A stretch of DNA of 64,000 nucleotides from Paenibacillus swuensis (GCF_001644605.1 NZ_CP011388.1:892501-956500), one strand, 5' to 3'. Numbered from the stretch's first letter, positions 24,728-33,240 are shown. The notes: generated by a model not told the origin, from the sequence alone. Numbers and translations are program-made.

Positions 24728-25884
24728 GCCATATCATGAAATTGAAGTTTTAGTGAATCAGCCTCCATAGCCATTTGTTTGTGTACAGTAATAATACAAT
24801 CAAGCAGGTTAAGTCTTTCTTTGAGCTTAGTATTGTTTGGATTATCCTCTAACTGAGCTAATATGGAAAAGAACTGTGGGACCTCCCACACACTTCTCAA
24901 GGCTGTGCTTAAACAGAAGCCATATCTCACTAATCCTTCGTCACCCTGCCATCCGATATCTCGCAGCCCCATTAGGTGTGCATTATATAATGAGGTCTGG
25001 AACGTTATATATTGGTCAGGCGGAATAATTCCAAGACTCATGTTCACGCCAAATAACTTACCCAAGTCTTCGCCGATACCTGAAATACTCATGAACTGCC
25101 AGTCGATTAGGACAAGTTGAGTTTCGCTCGCTTCTTTTTTAACGAGTAACATATTCATCTGACTCAAATCTTGATGTGCCAGTACACGCGGTAGCCGTTG
25201 GAGCGAATCTAATGCAGAATTAATGTTTTCGAGGATCCCTTGATACCAAGCCCATGTACTTTGCTCATTGTCCGCTAATATTCGGCTTGCATACGCCTCC
25301 ATATTAGGAGCATACATACGGCTTGCAGTCGTCCATGAATTAAGCCAAGCTCTGCATATCCACTCATGATCCGGTACCATTTTTATCCTACTAAGATAGG
25401 CCCCATTAAAACGGCCTAATTGTCGAGCAATATAAGAAAATTGCTCGACTGTATTTGCATATTCGCCCTTCACATACTCCATCCAGAGCCAAATGGTACC
25501 ATCTTGTTGTTCTTCAACCAAATAGCTTTCTGTAGCGCAAATGGAACCAGGAAATTCTCTCAAAACCCCTGACTCCAATACAAGCGCTTCACGTCGCCAG
25601 TAGTTGTGATGTTCGAAGTTATCTTTCTCGACTGTGTCCGGTTTAATGATTTTTAAAATAACGCACCACGGCTTAAATTCATGATGTACCTTTACCAGAC
25701 CATGCAAGCGGAAAATCCCAGAGGTTGTGAAGTTTGGAGTTTTATAACCAATGTCGTCACATGTTATTGATACAAGTTCAACAGCTGTATGCCCGTGGAT
25801 AGATTCAATACAAGTATGGATCTGGTCAATCTTATTCTCTATAGGTATTTTGGTATTATTATTCAACATAACTTCTGAGTGCAT
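24718..25884 (-). CDS. Aminoglycoside/choline-kinase-like phosphotransferase
   Basis: A 388-residue protein of the APH phosphotransferase fold. The catalytic loop reads VLAHQDLSQMNMLLV (about residue 240) and the metal-binding segment LVLIDWQFMSISGIGEDLGKLFG (about 262). The N-lobe includes KPWCVILKIIKP, where the Lys probably contacts ATP. Asp-Trp-Gln replaces the more usual Asp-Phe/Trp-Glu, and the first loop has HQD instead of HGD, so activity on drugs should not be assumed. Family members phosphorylate aminoglycosides, macrolides, choline or homoserine. Its stop codon lies inside the boundary repeat. AAGGGGGAG ribosome site before the ATG. Confidence 0.8.
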   Translation of the reverse strand: MHSEVMLNNNTKIPIENKIDQIHTCIESIHGHTAVELVSITCDDIGYKTPNFTTSGIFRLHGLVKVHHEFKPWCVILKIIKPDTVEKDNFEHHNYWRREALVLESGVLREFPGSICATESYLVEEQQDGTIWLWMEYVKGEYANTVEQFSYIARQLGRFNGAYLSRIKMVPDHEWICRAWLNSWTTASRMYAPNMEAYASRILADNEQSTWAWYQGILENINSALDSLQRLPRVLAHQDLSQMNMLLVKKEASETQLVLIDWQFMSISGIGEDLGKLFGVNMSLGIIPPDQYITFQTSLYNAHLMGLRDIGWQGDEGLVRYGFCLSTALRSVWEVPQFFSILAQLEDNPNNTKLKERLNLLDCIITVHKQMAMEADSLKLQFHDMALR

Positions 25885-25933
25885 TTAATCTCCCCCTTGA
25901 TTGGCAGCACTCCAATGCTGTTTGAAGGTTTTG

Positions 25934-26566
25934 TTATTCTGTCTTTTTTATCATATTTACAATATCCTGCTCATCTAATTTGTTATCTTCAAGAGTAAGT
26001 CGAAAACTTTCATTAAAAGTTAAATTAGTGAAATCTATCGTTAACCTGTTCAATGATAATCCATTTTCTTTGCTCCAGTTCATTATGCTTTTCCCAAAGT
26101 TAGCTATTTTCTCGTTGGTTAAATCTTCACCTGAAAGTCCAATCCAAATATTATCGTTCCTTTTAAAATTATCAGAGGTAAAGAATACTGTTCCGTTGAC
26201 CTCCATCTTCTCGAATGAAAGGTTTGAATTTGCTGTGATATATTGCTTTACTTTTTCATTTAATTCTTTTGTTTTATTTGTATCTTCAATAGTTTTAAGA
26301 CCTTCTTGAATAACAAGTTCATTTACATTTGTATCAGAGGAACCTTTTATATCAAAGTAATAGTTACCAAATTTTATGTTATATGTACCATCACTAATTA
26401 TTAATTTATTGTCAGGGTAAGCCTGATTTAAATATTCATTAGCTATTTTTTTAGCTTTTGGCATGGATAACGGATTACCATTCAGTGTTCTAATAGTCGA
26501 ATATCCTAAATATAGAACAGCCAATATAAGCACAAATGATAAACATCTAATTAGAATTTTTTTCAA
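25934..26566 (-). CDS. YfjL-like membrane-anchored protein
   Basis: A 210-residue protein beginning with a signal anchor (residues 2-25, KKILIRCLSFVLILAVLYLGYS) and then GNPLSMPKAKKIANEYLNQAYPDNKL, a segment typical of the Bacillus YfjL-like family, with YNIKFGNYYFDIKG after it. The rest is predicted extracellular alpha/beta. The start is TTG at 26566 behind an AGGTGG site. Role unknown; the family is small and found mostly in Bacillales. It lies only 49 bases upstream of the phosphotransferase gene on the same strand and could be co-transcribed with it; no boundary repeat separates the two. Confidence 0.7.
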   Translation of the reverse strand: MKKILIRCLSFVLILAVLYLGYSTIRTLNGNPLSMPKAKKIANEYLNQAYPDNKLIISDGTYNIKFGNYYFDIKGSSDTNVNELVIQEGLKTIEDTNKTKELNEKVKQYITANSNLSFEKMEVNGTVFFTSDNFKRNDNIWIGLSGEDLTNEKIANFGKSIMNWSKENGLSLNRLTIDFTNLTFNESFRLTLEDNKLDEQDIVNMIKKTE

Positions 26567-26669
26567 ACATCCACCTCAACCTTAAATTCTTTCTAGTATC
26601 TTCCAAGTGTAAAAGGAAATTTTAAAAGTTTCAAATATTTATTTCATATTACCAACCCTGTCCTTTAGT

Positions 26670-26697
26670 AAAAAAAGGGCTTCCTCTCGGCAGCCCT
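26670..26697 (-). terminator. Rho-independent terminator, minus strand
   Basis: GGGCT and AGCCC pair around a short loop and are followed on the minus strand by TTTTTTT. It ends transcription of the broken gene at 26710-27246 before the YfjL-like gene. Confidence 0.85.
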
Positions 26698-26709
26698 CTC
26701 ATTATTAAA

Positions 26710-27246
26710 TTATATAGCATAACGCAAGTCCATAATGTAATCGTAAGCATCTTCAATTGTCCGCAACTTTATCCGACTTGTCATTTCAGTTGAGAACAGT
26801 GAAATTTCATCTTCCCTCTCTAAAATGCTCTTCCTAAAATTGAGTTCATAATCGTCTAAAAGTTCTTCCTTTGTTTTGTAAAAATCAAACCTCTCGAGAA
26901 TATATAATTCTTTCAAGCATAAAAACAGTGAAAGAAAATCACACAAATTATTTGCCACCAATTTCACCTGATGTTCAAAAAGCATTGGTCGAATAAAGAT
27001 TATTGGAGCTTCTTCAAGGGTTGATACTCAATCATTATTTGTAAAGAACGCAAAATGGTCCCCACCCATTCCTGTATGTCCAAACACTACAGCGTCATCA
27101 GGTGTACAATCATAGCCAAAGTCACTGCTGAAATTCAGATATATCCCTAAATAATCTTCTATTCCTCTGCCGTGATTATTTTGTAGGATTTGATCAATAG
27201 CATATAGGCTATTAAGAGTTTTAGGCATTTCATATCCTCTAACCAT
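26710..27246 (-). pseudogene. SMI1/SUKH-like protein, interrupted by an in-frame TGA
   Basis: From ATG 27246 (GGAGG upstream) the product reads MVRGYEMPKTLNSLYAIDQI and FGYDCTPDDAVVFGHTGMGGDHFAFFTNND, then stops at TGA (27028-27030). The same frame continues for 14 more codons (VSTLEEAPIIFIRP) into MLFEHQVKLVANNLCDFLSLF and on to 26710, giving about 178 codons in all. The two halves match one fold: a segment ending HFAFFT and then LVANNLxDFLSL are both usual in SMI1/KNR4 (SUKH) immunity-type proteins. This assignment is by pattern and tentative. A single nonsense change has split the gene, as in the DUF2691 gene 4 kb away. Confidence 0.7.
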
Positions 27247-27302
27247 ATGAAATACACCTCCTTAATACAAGAGCGATAACATCACTCTTCAGGTCTTTTA
27301 CT

Positions 27303-27692
27303 TCACGGCTCATAGAAATGATAAGTCATTAATTGCTCATCAAAATATGTACCATTATGTTTCATTGAGTTTATTTCGAGCCCGTAAGACTTAAATCCAT
27401 ATGATTCATACAACTTCATTGCTGCTTCATTAAAGGTAATTACTCCGAGGTTGACTTGGCAAATTCCCTCTATCCGTTTGGATCGGGATATTATTTCATC
27501 TAACAACTTACGACCAATTCCATGTCCTCTATATTCAGGCAATACATATGTTCCCCAAATTTTTCCTTTATGCTCCATTTTCTTGCCCTGTGAGCTCACA
27601 CTCAATAACTGCATTAGAATAAGTTCAGTAGCAAACAGGAGTCTATTATCTAGCCCGACTGCCATATACCGTGATTGAACTAAAGTTCCCCG
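27303..27692 (-). pseudogene. GNAT acetyltransferase lacking its 5' end at a boundary repeat
   Basis: The frame gives 120 residues from an ATG at 27665 with no ribosome site. The acetyl-CoA-binding motif A is intact (WGTYVLPEYRGHGIGRKLLDEIISR), as is motif B with NLGVITFNEAAMKLYESYGFKSYG, but the first roughly 50 residues of a GNAT domain (motifs C and D) are missing. Upstream codons (SRYMAVGLDNRL) still look like GNAT sequence up to about 27674, where they merge into the repeat GTGATTGAACTAAAGTTCC; a stop lies at 27693. So the gene was probably cut when it joined the repeat. Substrate unknown. Confidence 0.75.
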
Positions 27693-27702
27693 TTAGTTCA
27701 AA
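27670..27702. repeat. Cassette-boundary repeat, copy 5 (right half only)
   Basis: GTGATTGAACTAAAGTTCC then CCGTTAGTTCAA, matching the right half of copy 3. The left half and hairpin are missing, and the sequence to the left is the broken GNAT gene. The TTA at 27693-27695 is the stop codon of the next gene. Confidence 0.68.
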
Positions 27703-28304
27703 GCCCAATTCGAGAAATATGGTTTCAATAATCTGCTGTTAGGGTATTTTTGATGAATCTGCTCCATTAACTGATTCCAGTGCTCTTTTACTTCGTCATA
27801 ATCCCCATGTAAAACAACCGCATCATCCAAATTTTCATTAAGGAACTTCATGATCTCGTTGAGTTCGGTAGAAGCCTGTTTCCATTGCTCAAAATCGTTC
27901 TCAGTGCGGACAATATCCAAGAGCGAAGTTCTTATTGAGCCAAAGAAATCTGGCATCCCAGCATAAGTTCCGCTATTCTCCTTCTGAGTCATACTTAGGT
28001 GAATAGAAGCAATCTCTGCGAATTTTTGTGCGACACTGATATCGGTTGCTGCCTCTAATAGCCAGGTTTCGATACCTTCTTTAGCTTCTGACGAATTTTC
28101 ATTGAAGAGTTCCAGCGCTTTTGAAGTTTGAAATTGCGGCATTTCAATGCCGTTGTTAAGGATACTGTTTACCGCAAGGATATAAGCATTTTGCTCGGCA
28201 TTCTTGTATGCATTGTATTTATTCTGATAGTTAGCACTAAGCATGACCAACCCAACGATAGCGAATACCATTACTAAGATAAGGTATTTCACATTCCTGC
28301 CCAC
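27693..28304 (-). CDS. Hypothetical single-pass membrane protein
   Basis: About 203 residues from GTG 28304 or 199 from GTG 28292; the longer open frame to 28364 has no membrane logic. It begins NVKYLILVMVFAIVGLVMLSANYQNKY, one membrane helix near the N-terminus, followed by a mainly helical, acidic domain of about 165 residues that would lie outside the cell. It contains no motif I recognise. The stop codon lies in the boundary repeat CCCGTTAGTTCAA, like the phosphotransferase gene. A hairpin (GCAAACGTAA/TTACGTTTGC, 28361-28391) just upstream may end transcription from the ligase gene. Confidence 0.55.
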   Translation of the reverse strand: MGRNVKYLILVMVFAIVGLVMLSANYQNKYNAYKNAEQNAYILAVNSILNNGIEMPQFQTSKALELFNENSSEAKEGIETWLLEAATDISVAQKFAEIASIHLSMTQKENSGTYAGMPDFFGSIRTSLLDIVRTENDFEQWKQASTELNEIMKFLNENLDDAVVLHGDYDEVKEHWNQLMEQIHQKYPNSRLLKPYFSNWALN

Positions 28305-28360
28305 ATTTACCTGCCCCCCCCAGACAATACCATGCAACACAGAACCATCTGCTGCCAAAG

Positions 28361-28391
28361 GCAAACGTAATTCCCTAACCTTTTACGTTTG
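28361..28391. terminator. Hairpin GCAAACGTAA / TTACGTTTGC
   Basis: A perfect 10-bp inverted repeat with an 11-base loop in the gap between the AMP-binding ligase and the membrane-protein gene. It may act as a weak terminator; there is no long T-run on either strand. Confidence 0.55.
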
Positions 28392-28410
28392 CAAAGGTTG
28401 GGAAGTTGCG

Positions 28411-28463
28411 CTAATCTGCCCATTAGCTTAATGAGTTGCGTGGCAGGTTCCCAGTCCGCGTTA
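28411..28463. repeat. Cassette-boundary repeat, copy 6 (diverged)
   Basis: CTGCCCATTAGCTTAATGAGTTGCGTGGCAGG then TTCCCAGTCCGCGTTA. CTGCCCRTTA matches the left core of copies 1-4, and the final CGTTA again holds the stop codon of the neighbouring gene (TTA at 28461-28463). Confidence 0.5.
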
Positions 28464-30032
28464 CCCTCCAAATACAGATGAAGTCAGTTGCTCGCGCAAC
28501 CGCTTTTTGTCTACTTTATCCACAGCCGTTCGGGGAAAAGCTTCCAGAATGAACAGATGGGTCGGCCATTTGTACCCGGCGAGATGTGGCTCGCAATGCG
28601 CCCGCAACCGTGTCAGGTCTAAACTGCCGCCGTCCCGTAACACGATGAAAGCGACTAACGTCTCGCCTTCTCCTGGTAGAGGAACGCCGAGTACGGCCGC
28701 GTCACTTACCGCCTCATGGGTCGCGATGACCTGCTCGACCTCGGAACAAAATACATTGGAGCCGCCTACGATAACCATATCCTTCAGGCGATCTAACACA
28801 TACAGGTAGCCTTCGGCATCCAGATAGCCCACATCCCCGGTCCGGATCCAGTCATCGGGCATGGTCTCAACGGAAGCTTCCAACTGGCGCCAATACCCGA
28901 GCATAGTTTGCGCACCTCGAACAACGATTTCGCCGGCATCGCCCGTCACAGCCTCACGTCCATCCGTGCCTATTATCCGAATTTCGAAGGCTTGCTCGCC
29001 TTGGGCAGCTAGGTCGGCGGGACGGCCAACGGATCGAAGGCGGACAGGATCGTCCATATGCTGGACTGGAAAGAGGCGGCTAATGGACATTCCGCATTCC
29101 GCTTGCGAATAGTTGTTGACAATTAAAGCTCCCGGGAATTGCGATACCGCTTTCCGGAGTGTATCAGGGGAAATAAAGGACCCTCCGCAGCCAATCAGCG
29201 TCAGGCTTTCCAATTTCCTATCAGTGGCCGAAGCCTCGCGGGTAAGATCACGCAACAGTTGGCCAACCGTGCTGAGTTGCGTAATCCGATCACGTTCAAC
29301 GGCCTCCATAATGCGGTGTACGTCCGCTGGGTATTGGTCTAGAAATACTAGACAGCCTCCGGCCGCCATGGTCGCCCACAGTTGGAACTGACCAACCAGA
29401 TGCGATAAATTGAGTACTAACACACGTCGTCCGAGATCATGACCGAAGCCTGCGGAGGGCGTAAGCAGATTCCAAGCAGCCATACCGCGATGCGAATGCA
29501 TTACCCCTTTTGGTCGACCGGTGGTCCCGCCCGTGTAAATCAGGACTGCTGTATCATCGGCATTTCGATTGTAATAGCCATTTGGAGGGGATGCGAATTC
29601 CTGCTGCAAAAGAGCGTCTAGCGAATTTGAAGTCGGACCTTCTTCGTCCGTTGTGAACAGTTTTGGACAATACCCAAGAACTTCAACCATGGCCATAATA
29701 GTTTCGGCATGGCGACCGTCATGAATAACCATCTGCGGTTCGGCATCTTGAAATATGGCTGTGAGTTCGGGCACAGTCAGCAAAGGGGACGGCACGAGGG
29801 GTATGGCTCCAATCCCAACGGCTGCATAGAACGCCAAGACGAGTTTGGGATCGGGATCCCCGAAAAAGGCAATTCGATCGCCTGGCCTGAGCCCCTCACC
29901 ATACAGGGCATAACCGAGTCTCTCAGCCATGCGATGGAGCTCTCCATAACTCGTAGTCTGGCCATGACGAATAAGCGCTGGTGCCTCAGGGTAGAGACTT
30001 GCTGCAAATGGCAAGCGTTCAGATAGTAGCAT
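28461..30032 (-). CDS. Acyl-CoA synthetase / AMP-dependent ligase
   Basis: About 523 residues from ATG 30032 (GAGGGAGATC just upstream; the open frame runs further but lacks a ribosome site). This is an ANL-superfamily adenylating enzyme: P-loop VLIYTGGTTGRPKGVMHS, the A5 region VNNYSQAECGMS, A7/A8 WIRTGDVGYLDAEGYLYVLDRLKDMVIVGGSNVF, and the catalytic A10 Lys near VDKVDKKRL. It activates a carboxylic acid as acyl-AMP and normally loads it onto CoA or a carrier protein. The pattern suggests fatty- or aryl-acid CoA ligase; there is no carrier-protein or NRPS gene in the window. Higher G+C than its island neighbours, so it may have a different origin. Confidence 0.88.
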   Translation of the reverse strand: MLLSERLPFAASLYPEAPALIRHGQTTSYGELHRMAERLGYALYGEGLRPGDRIAFFGDPDPKLVLAFYAAVGIGAIPLVPSPLLTVPELTAIFQDAEPQMVIHDGRHAETIMAMVEVLGYCPKLFTTDEEGPTSNSLDALLQQEFASPPNGYYNRNADDTAVLIYTGGTTGRPKGVMHSHRGMAAWNLLTPSAGFGHDLGRRVLVLNLSHLVGQFQLWATMAAGGCLVFLDQYPADVHRIMEAVERDRITQLSTVGQLLRDLTREASATDRKLESLTLIGCGGSFISPDTLRKAVSQFPGALIVNNYSQAECGMSISRLFPVQHMDDPVRLRSVGRPADLAAQGEQAFEIRIIGTDGREAVTGDAGEIVVRGAQTMLGYWRQLEASVETMPDDWIRTGDVGYLDAEGYLYVLDRLKDMVIVGGSNVFCSEVEQVIATHEAVSDAAVLGVPLPGEGETLVAFIVLRDGGSLDLTRLRAHCEPHLAGYKWPTHLFILEAFPRTAVDKVDKKRLREQLTSSVFGG

Positions 30033-30176
30033 ATGATCTCCCTCTATTTTATTAATCAGGTAAGAAAACTTGGAGTAAGAAGAGAGTATCATATATCTGG
30101 AAGTATTGGGCATCATTTGTACCTATTAAAGCCATCAATTATCCTGATATTATGCTTCTGCCAGCATCCGTTTTTA

Positions 30177-30773
30177 TCAATTGGAAGGATCCCCATGGTT
30201 CTCCCCCTGTGAAACATAATAGGGATAATCCATATAACGCTGAACTTCTTGTGCTGTTTCTTTGCTATAAATGGATTCAATGAAAAACAGCCCAAGATCG
30301 ACTGAACACGTAATCCCCCCGCCGGTAAACAAGTCCCCGTCACGAAGCACTCGCGCTTTCACTACTTCTTTGCAGTAGGGTTTAACCAAATCTAAAGCTA
30401 AAGGATTAGATGTAATGGTTTTCTCTTTGGTAAAACCGGCTGCCCCCAGCAAAAGTGCTCCAGTGCAGACGGAAACTTTGTATTGAACTTCTTGCGCGGT
30501 TTGAAGCCAGTCCACAAAAGGTTTGTCGTGGATGAGCTGCCGAGTGGCCACGCCGCCTGGGGTAAAAATGAGATTGTACTCGGATAAATCGGGTGTTACC
30601 TTATCTACGGTGATGATCATTCCTCGATCGTCTTTGACCTCTTTATGGGTTGAGCATAAATCCCAAGACAAGTCTTCTACAATATCTAACTTCTTTAGCC
30701 AGGTTACTGCATTGTGAAATCCTGAAAAATCCAGTGTCGTCATATCATCAAAAAGAATAAATGCCATCTTCAT
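30177..30773 (-). CDS. DJ-1/PfpI-family glutamine-amidotransferase-like protein
   Basis: A 198-residue DJ-1/ThiJ/PfpI fold protein: KMAFILFDDMTTLDFSG at the N-terminus, the strand NLIFTPGGVATRQLI, and the nucleophile elbow VSVCTGALLLGAAG with Cys near residue 105, then GLLTN-like KTITSNPLAL and the ending DLGLFFIE. These proteins act as glyoxalases, hydratases (for example isonitrile hydratase) or stress proteins. Divergent from a MocR-type regulator across a 105-base gap, which suggests regulation by it. GAGGG ribosome site. Exact reaction unknown. Confidence 0.85.
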   Translation of the reverse strand: MKMAFILFDDMTTLDFSGFHNAVTWLKKLDIVEDLSWDLCSTHKEVKDDRGMIITVDKVTPDLSEYNLIFTPGGVATRQLIHDKPFVDWLQTAQEVQYKVSVCTGALLLGAAGFTKEKTITSNPLALDLVKPYCKEVVKARVLRDGDLFTGGGITCSVDLGLFFIESIYSKETAQEVQRYMDYPYYVSQGENHGDPSN

Positions 30774-30878
30774 AAGGACCCTCTCCTATGTGAGTTATTG
30801 CGGGAAATTTATACAAAGTATAATATAGAGTTGACCCTATAATAAGTGTCAGATTGGATAATTATTTAGAGTACAGTT

Positions 30879-32303
30879 ATGGAGGGGAAAATAATAGATT
30901 TATCGATTTCATTTGACGCAAAAGATCCTCTCTATATACAGCTATATCAGCAAATTCGCGAGTTGGTGCATGTAGGTGCCTTGAAGGGCGGGATGAAATT
31001 GCCTTCTATACGGTCGCTCCAGCGCCAATTAAATATAAGTAAAACTACTGTTGAAACTGCCTATCATATGCTTTTGGAAGAAGGGTATGTGGTCAGCAAG
31101 GAGAGATCGGGTCTAGTTGTTGTGAGTCCTCCAGGTTCATTTTCCGTTGATGGTTCAGATCTAATAGGAAATCGTGTTTTGAATGAGTCCAGTACTTCCT
31201 TTAACCAATTCCCTAAACAGCATCTAATTGACTTTAGTCTTTTATCTGTAGACGGAGACTCTTTTCCCATACGAATATGGAAATCGGTTGTAGGTGAAGC
31301 ACTTTCTCAGCAGAGTCAATTCATTCACTTATACGGCGATCCTCAAGGCGAAATGTCATTCCGGGAAAGCTTGTCACAGTATCTGCGTAAATCAAGAGGT
31401 GTTGTGTGCTCACCCGAACAAATCGTGATTGGAACCGGGATCTCCTATAGCATATTGTTGCTTTCCAAGCTTTTGAAAGAAATTAGACGTGTTGGAGTGG
31501 AGAAATCAGGCATTGCTCAAGTTAGAGATTATTTTATACAGCATGGCTTTGAGATTGTTCTGGTTGACTTAAATGACCTAGAACGAGTGGAGCAAGAGTC
31601 TAAGCACAGTCGAATTCATATGCTGTATGTTACGCCATCCCATCAACCTTCTGGCGATCCAATGCCGTATCTGACAAGACAGCGAATTTTGGAATGGGCA
31701 AGCCGACATGAGACTTACATTATTGAGGATGATTATGACGGGGAACTGCGACTTTCCGGAAAACCAGTTCCTTCCCTGCAAGGATTGGACAAGAGCGGCT
31801 CCGTAATCTATATCGGTACATTTTCCAAGACGTTCTCGCCGGCTTTGAGATTGAATTATATGGTTTTGCCGATAAACATGCTTGAGAAATTAAAATCCAT
31901 TACCCCTGTTTTATCTGGACCGTCACGAATCGACCAATGGGCAATGCAATTATTTATGTCCCGGGGACATTGGTACCGACATTTACGACGTGTGAGAAAA
32001 ATTTATCGATATAAAAATGAAACCCTAGTTCAATTGTTACGGCAGCATTTGCCGGGTTCATTTGAGCTGAAAGCTAGCAGTTCCGGTTTACATATCGAAT
32101 TATTAATGACTGTAGACTGCGATGAGGAAACATTGATTGGGTTGGCCAAACAGGAAGGCGTACTCGTGTATGGTAGTCAGGGCGGGACAAATCAGGTTTA
32201 TCCCAAAATCTATCTGGGGTTTGGCGGACTCAGTCTTCAAGAAATGGAGGAGGGTGTTCAATTATTGTGTAAGGCTTGGTCATCCGTCCTTAAGGGGAGA
32301 TAG
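30879..32303 (+). CDS. MocR/PdxR-type GntR regulator with aminotransferase-like domain
   Basis: A 474-residue regulator: residues 1-75 are a GntR winged helix (DPLYIQLYQQIRELV, LPSIRSLQRQLNISKTTVETAYHMLLEEGYV), then a fold-type-I aminotransferase domain that binds PLP, with the Schiff-base Lys in IYIGTFSKTFSPALRL (about 317) and DDYDGELR near 286. Such proteins bind a PLP adduct and activate or repress a divergent neighbour; here that is the DJ-1-like gene. The start is odd: GGAGGGG lies after the ATG at 30879, so either the message is nearly leaderless or a non-standard codon downstream (ATA at 30891 or 30894) is used. Confidence 0.92.
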   Translation: MEGKIIDLSISFDAKDPLYIQLYQQIRELVHVGALKGGMKLPSIRSLQRQLNISKTTVETAYHMLLEEGYVVSKERSGLVVVSPPGSFSVDGSDLIGNRVLNESSTSFNQFPKQHLIDFSLLSVDGDSFPIRIWKSVVGEALSQQSQFIHLYGDPQGEMSFRESLSQYLRKSRGVVCSPEQIVIGTGISYSILLLSKLLKEIRRVGVEKSGIAQVRDYFIQHGFEIVLVDLNDLERVEQESKHSRIHMLYVTPSHQPSGDPMPYLTRQRILEWASRHETYIIEDDYDGELRLSGKPVPSLQGLDKSGSVIYIGTFSKTFSPALRLNYMVLPINMLEKLKSITPVLSGPSRIDQWAMQLFMSRGHWYRHLRRVRKIYRYKNETLVQLLRQHLPGSFELKASSSGLHIELLMTVDCDEETLIGLAKQEGVLVYGSQGGTNQVYPKIYLGFGGLSLQEMEEGVQLLCKAWSSVLKGR

Positions 32304-32304
32304 T

Positions 32305-32350
32305 AAAAGCAGCAGCCATGGACGAGAAAATAAAGTCCTAGACTGCTGCT
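32305..32350 (+). terminator. Hairpin after the MocR-type gene
   Basis: AGCAGCAG and CTGCTGCT pair, with an inner GGAC/GTCC stem. There is no long T-run after it, so efficiency is uncertain, but it lies directly after the stop codon. Confidence 0.6.
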
Positions 32351-32391
32351 AGATTATTAGACCAGCGTTTTCCGTAAACTTAACAAAAGAG

Positions 32392-32643
32392 CTAGCGTTT
32401 CTTTCTATAAGGAAGTAGATAGTTTTCAACCCAGTCATAAAATTTAATTTCTGCTTCTTCGTAATCACGAACATTAAAAATCACAACACCAAACAATTCA
32501 TGTCTTGGCTGTGATTTTTTAAATAAACCACTATCGTTACTATCATCGTAGTAAACAACCCAACTGTCCTCTTCAAAAAAACCAACAGCTTCGATATCAT
32601 TACCATCCTTATAATAACCCAAGTGCCAATGACTTATTTCCAA
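32392..32643 (-). CDS. DUF3986-family small protein
   Basis: An 83-residue acidic protein beginning MEISHWHLGYYKDGNDIEAVGFFEEDSWVVYYDD, the consensus opening of DUF3986 (HLGYYxDGxDxEAVxY). Whole length is close to the family norm of about 90-110 residues. Function unknown. It is an isolated minus-strand gene in the AT-rich island, like the DUF3885 and DUF2691 genes, and such genes often travel together in Bacillales. Confidence 0.75.
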   Translation of the reverse strand: MEISHWHLGYYKDGNDIEAVGFFEEDSWVVYYDDSNDSGLFKKSQPRHELFGVVIFNVRDYEEAEIKFYDWVENYLLPYRKKR

Positions 32644-32815
32644 TTATTTGTTATCCCCTTTACTTCTATAAATTATTGAGCTCTCGTTCTCTCATTAGCT
32701 ATTTCTGTGCGTTCAATAGTCTAATTCTGGTGAATTCCTGCAAACCAAGAAATTGCAAGCTGTTCCGTTTCACTTATGATTGTTTTTTGATGGTGCAAGT
32801 AATTCAACGAATACT

Positions 32816-33052
32816 CTATTTTAATAATCTTTGAAGTTTGAGAAGTGAAAATATTGTTAAGACGAACCCAATAGTCAAAAACCATATCCAACTCTCGTAA
32901 GCAATCATTAAAGTAAGTTCCCATGTGTTTGATGGGCCTGAATTGAGTCCATCGTTGTATGGATAAGCAAAGATTGATGGTATGGCTCCCAAAAAAATCA
33001 AAGAAGCTCCCATTATCAAAGTAATTGTTGTGACCATATGCTTCTTATTCAT
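32816..33052 (-). CDS. Small membrane protein with two predicted helices
   Basis: 78 residues from ATG 33052 (GGAGG 7 bases before). Two hydrophobic segments: HMVTTITLIMGASLIFLGAIPSIFAY (residues 5-30) and TLMIAYESWIWFLTIGFVLTIFSLLKL (about 48-74), separated by a polar loop YNDGLNSGPSNTWE. No family recognised. Isolated gene near the right edge of the island. Confidence 0.6.
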   Translation of the reverse strand: MNKKHMVTTITLIMGASLIFLGAIPSIFAYPYNDGLNSGPSNTWELTLMIAYESWIWFLTIGFVLTIFSLLKLQRLLK

Positions 33053-33192
33053 TGATTCACCTCCAAAAGATGACAGAGTTAAGCAATTGAATTTTAATTT
33101 ACAGCGATTATATACAATACAACGCTTGATATAGGCTAAAGTTGCGTTAACCTGCTCGTTTGCGGAATAGGCTATCTTGCTAGTCACTACGA

Positions 33193-33227
33193 CAAAAGGA
33201 GTTAAGCCAACATCTGGCCTAACTCCT
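33193..33227 (-). terminator. Terminator of the CDF transporter gene
   Basis: GGAGTTA-GCC and GGC-TAACTCC pair around AACATCT, followed on the minus strand by TTTTG. Placed 14 bases after the stop codon. Confidence 0.75.
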
Positions 33228-33240
33228 CTAATCTTTCCCG

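Noticed and set aside
24718-25884. Calling the APH-like protein an antibiotic-resistance gene
   Set aside because: Catalytic loop positions differ from known drug kinases, and the family covers many other substrates.
22847-27246. Programmed stop-codon read-through or selenocysteine
   Set aside because: The two genes use different stops (TAA and TGA), lie in a decaying island, and have no visible recoding signal. Mutation or sequence error is simpler.
32721-32924. 67-residue open frame overlapping the small membrane protein
   Set aside because: It lies in another frame of a gene with a good ribosome site and has none of its own.
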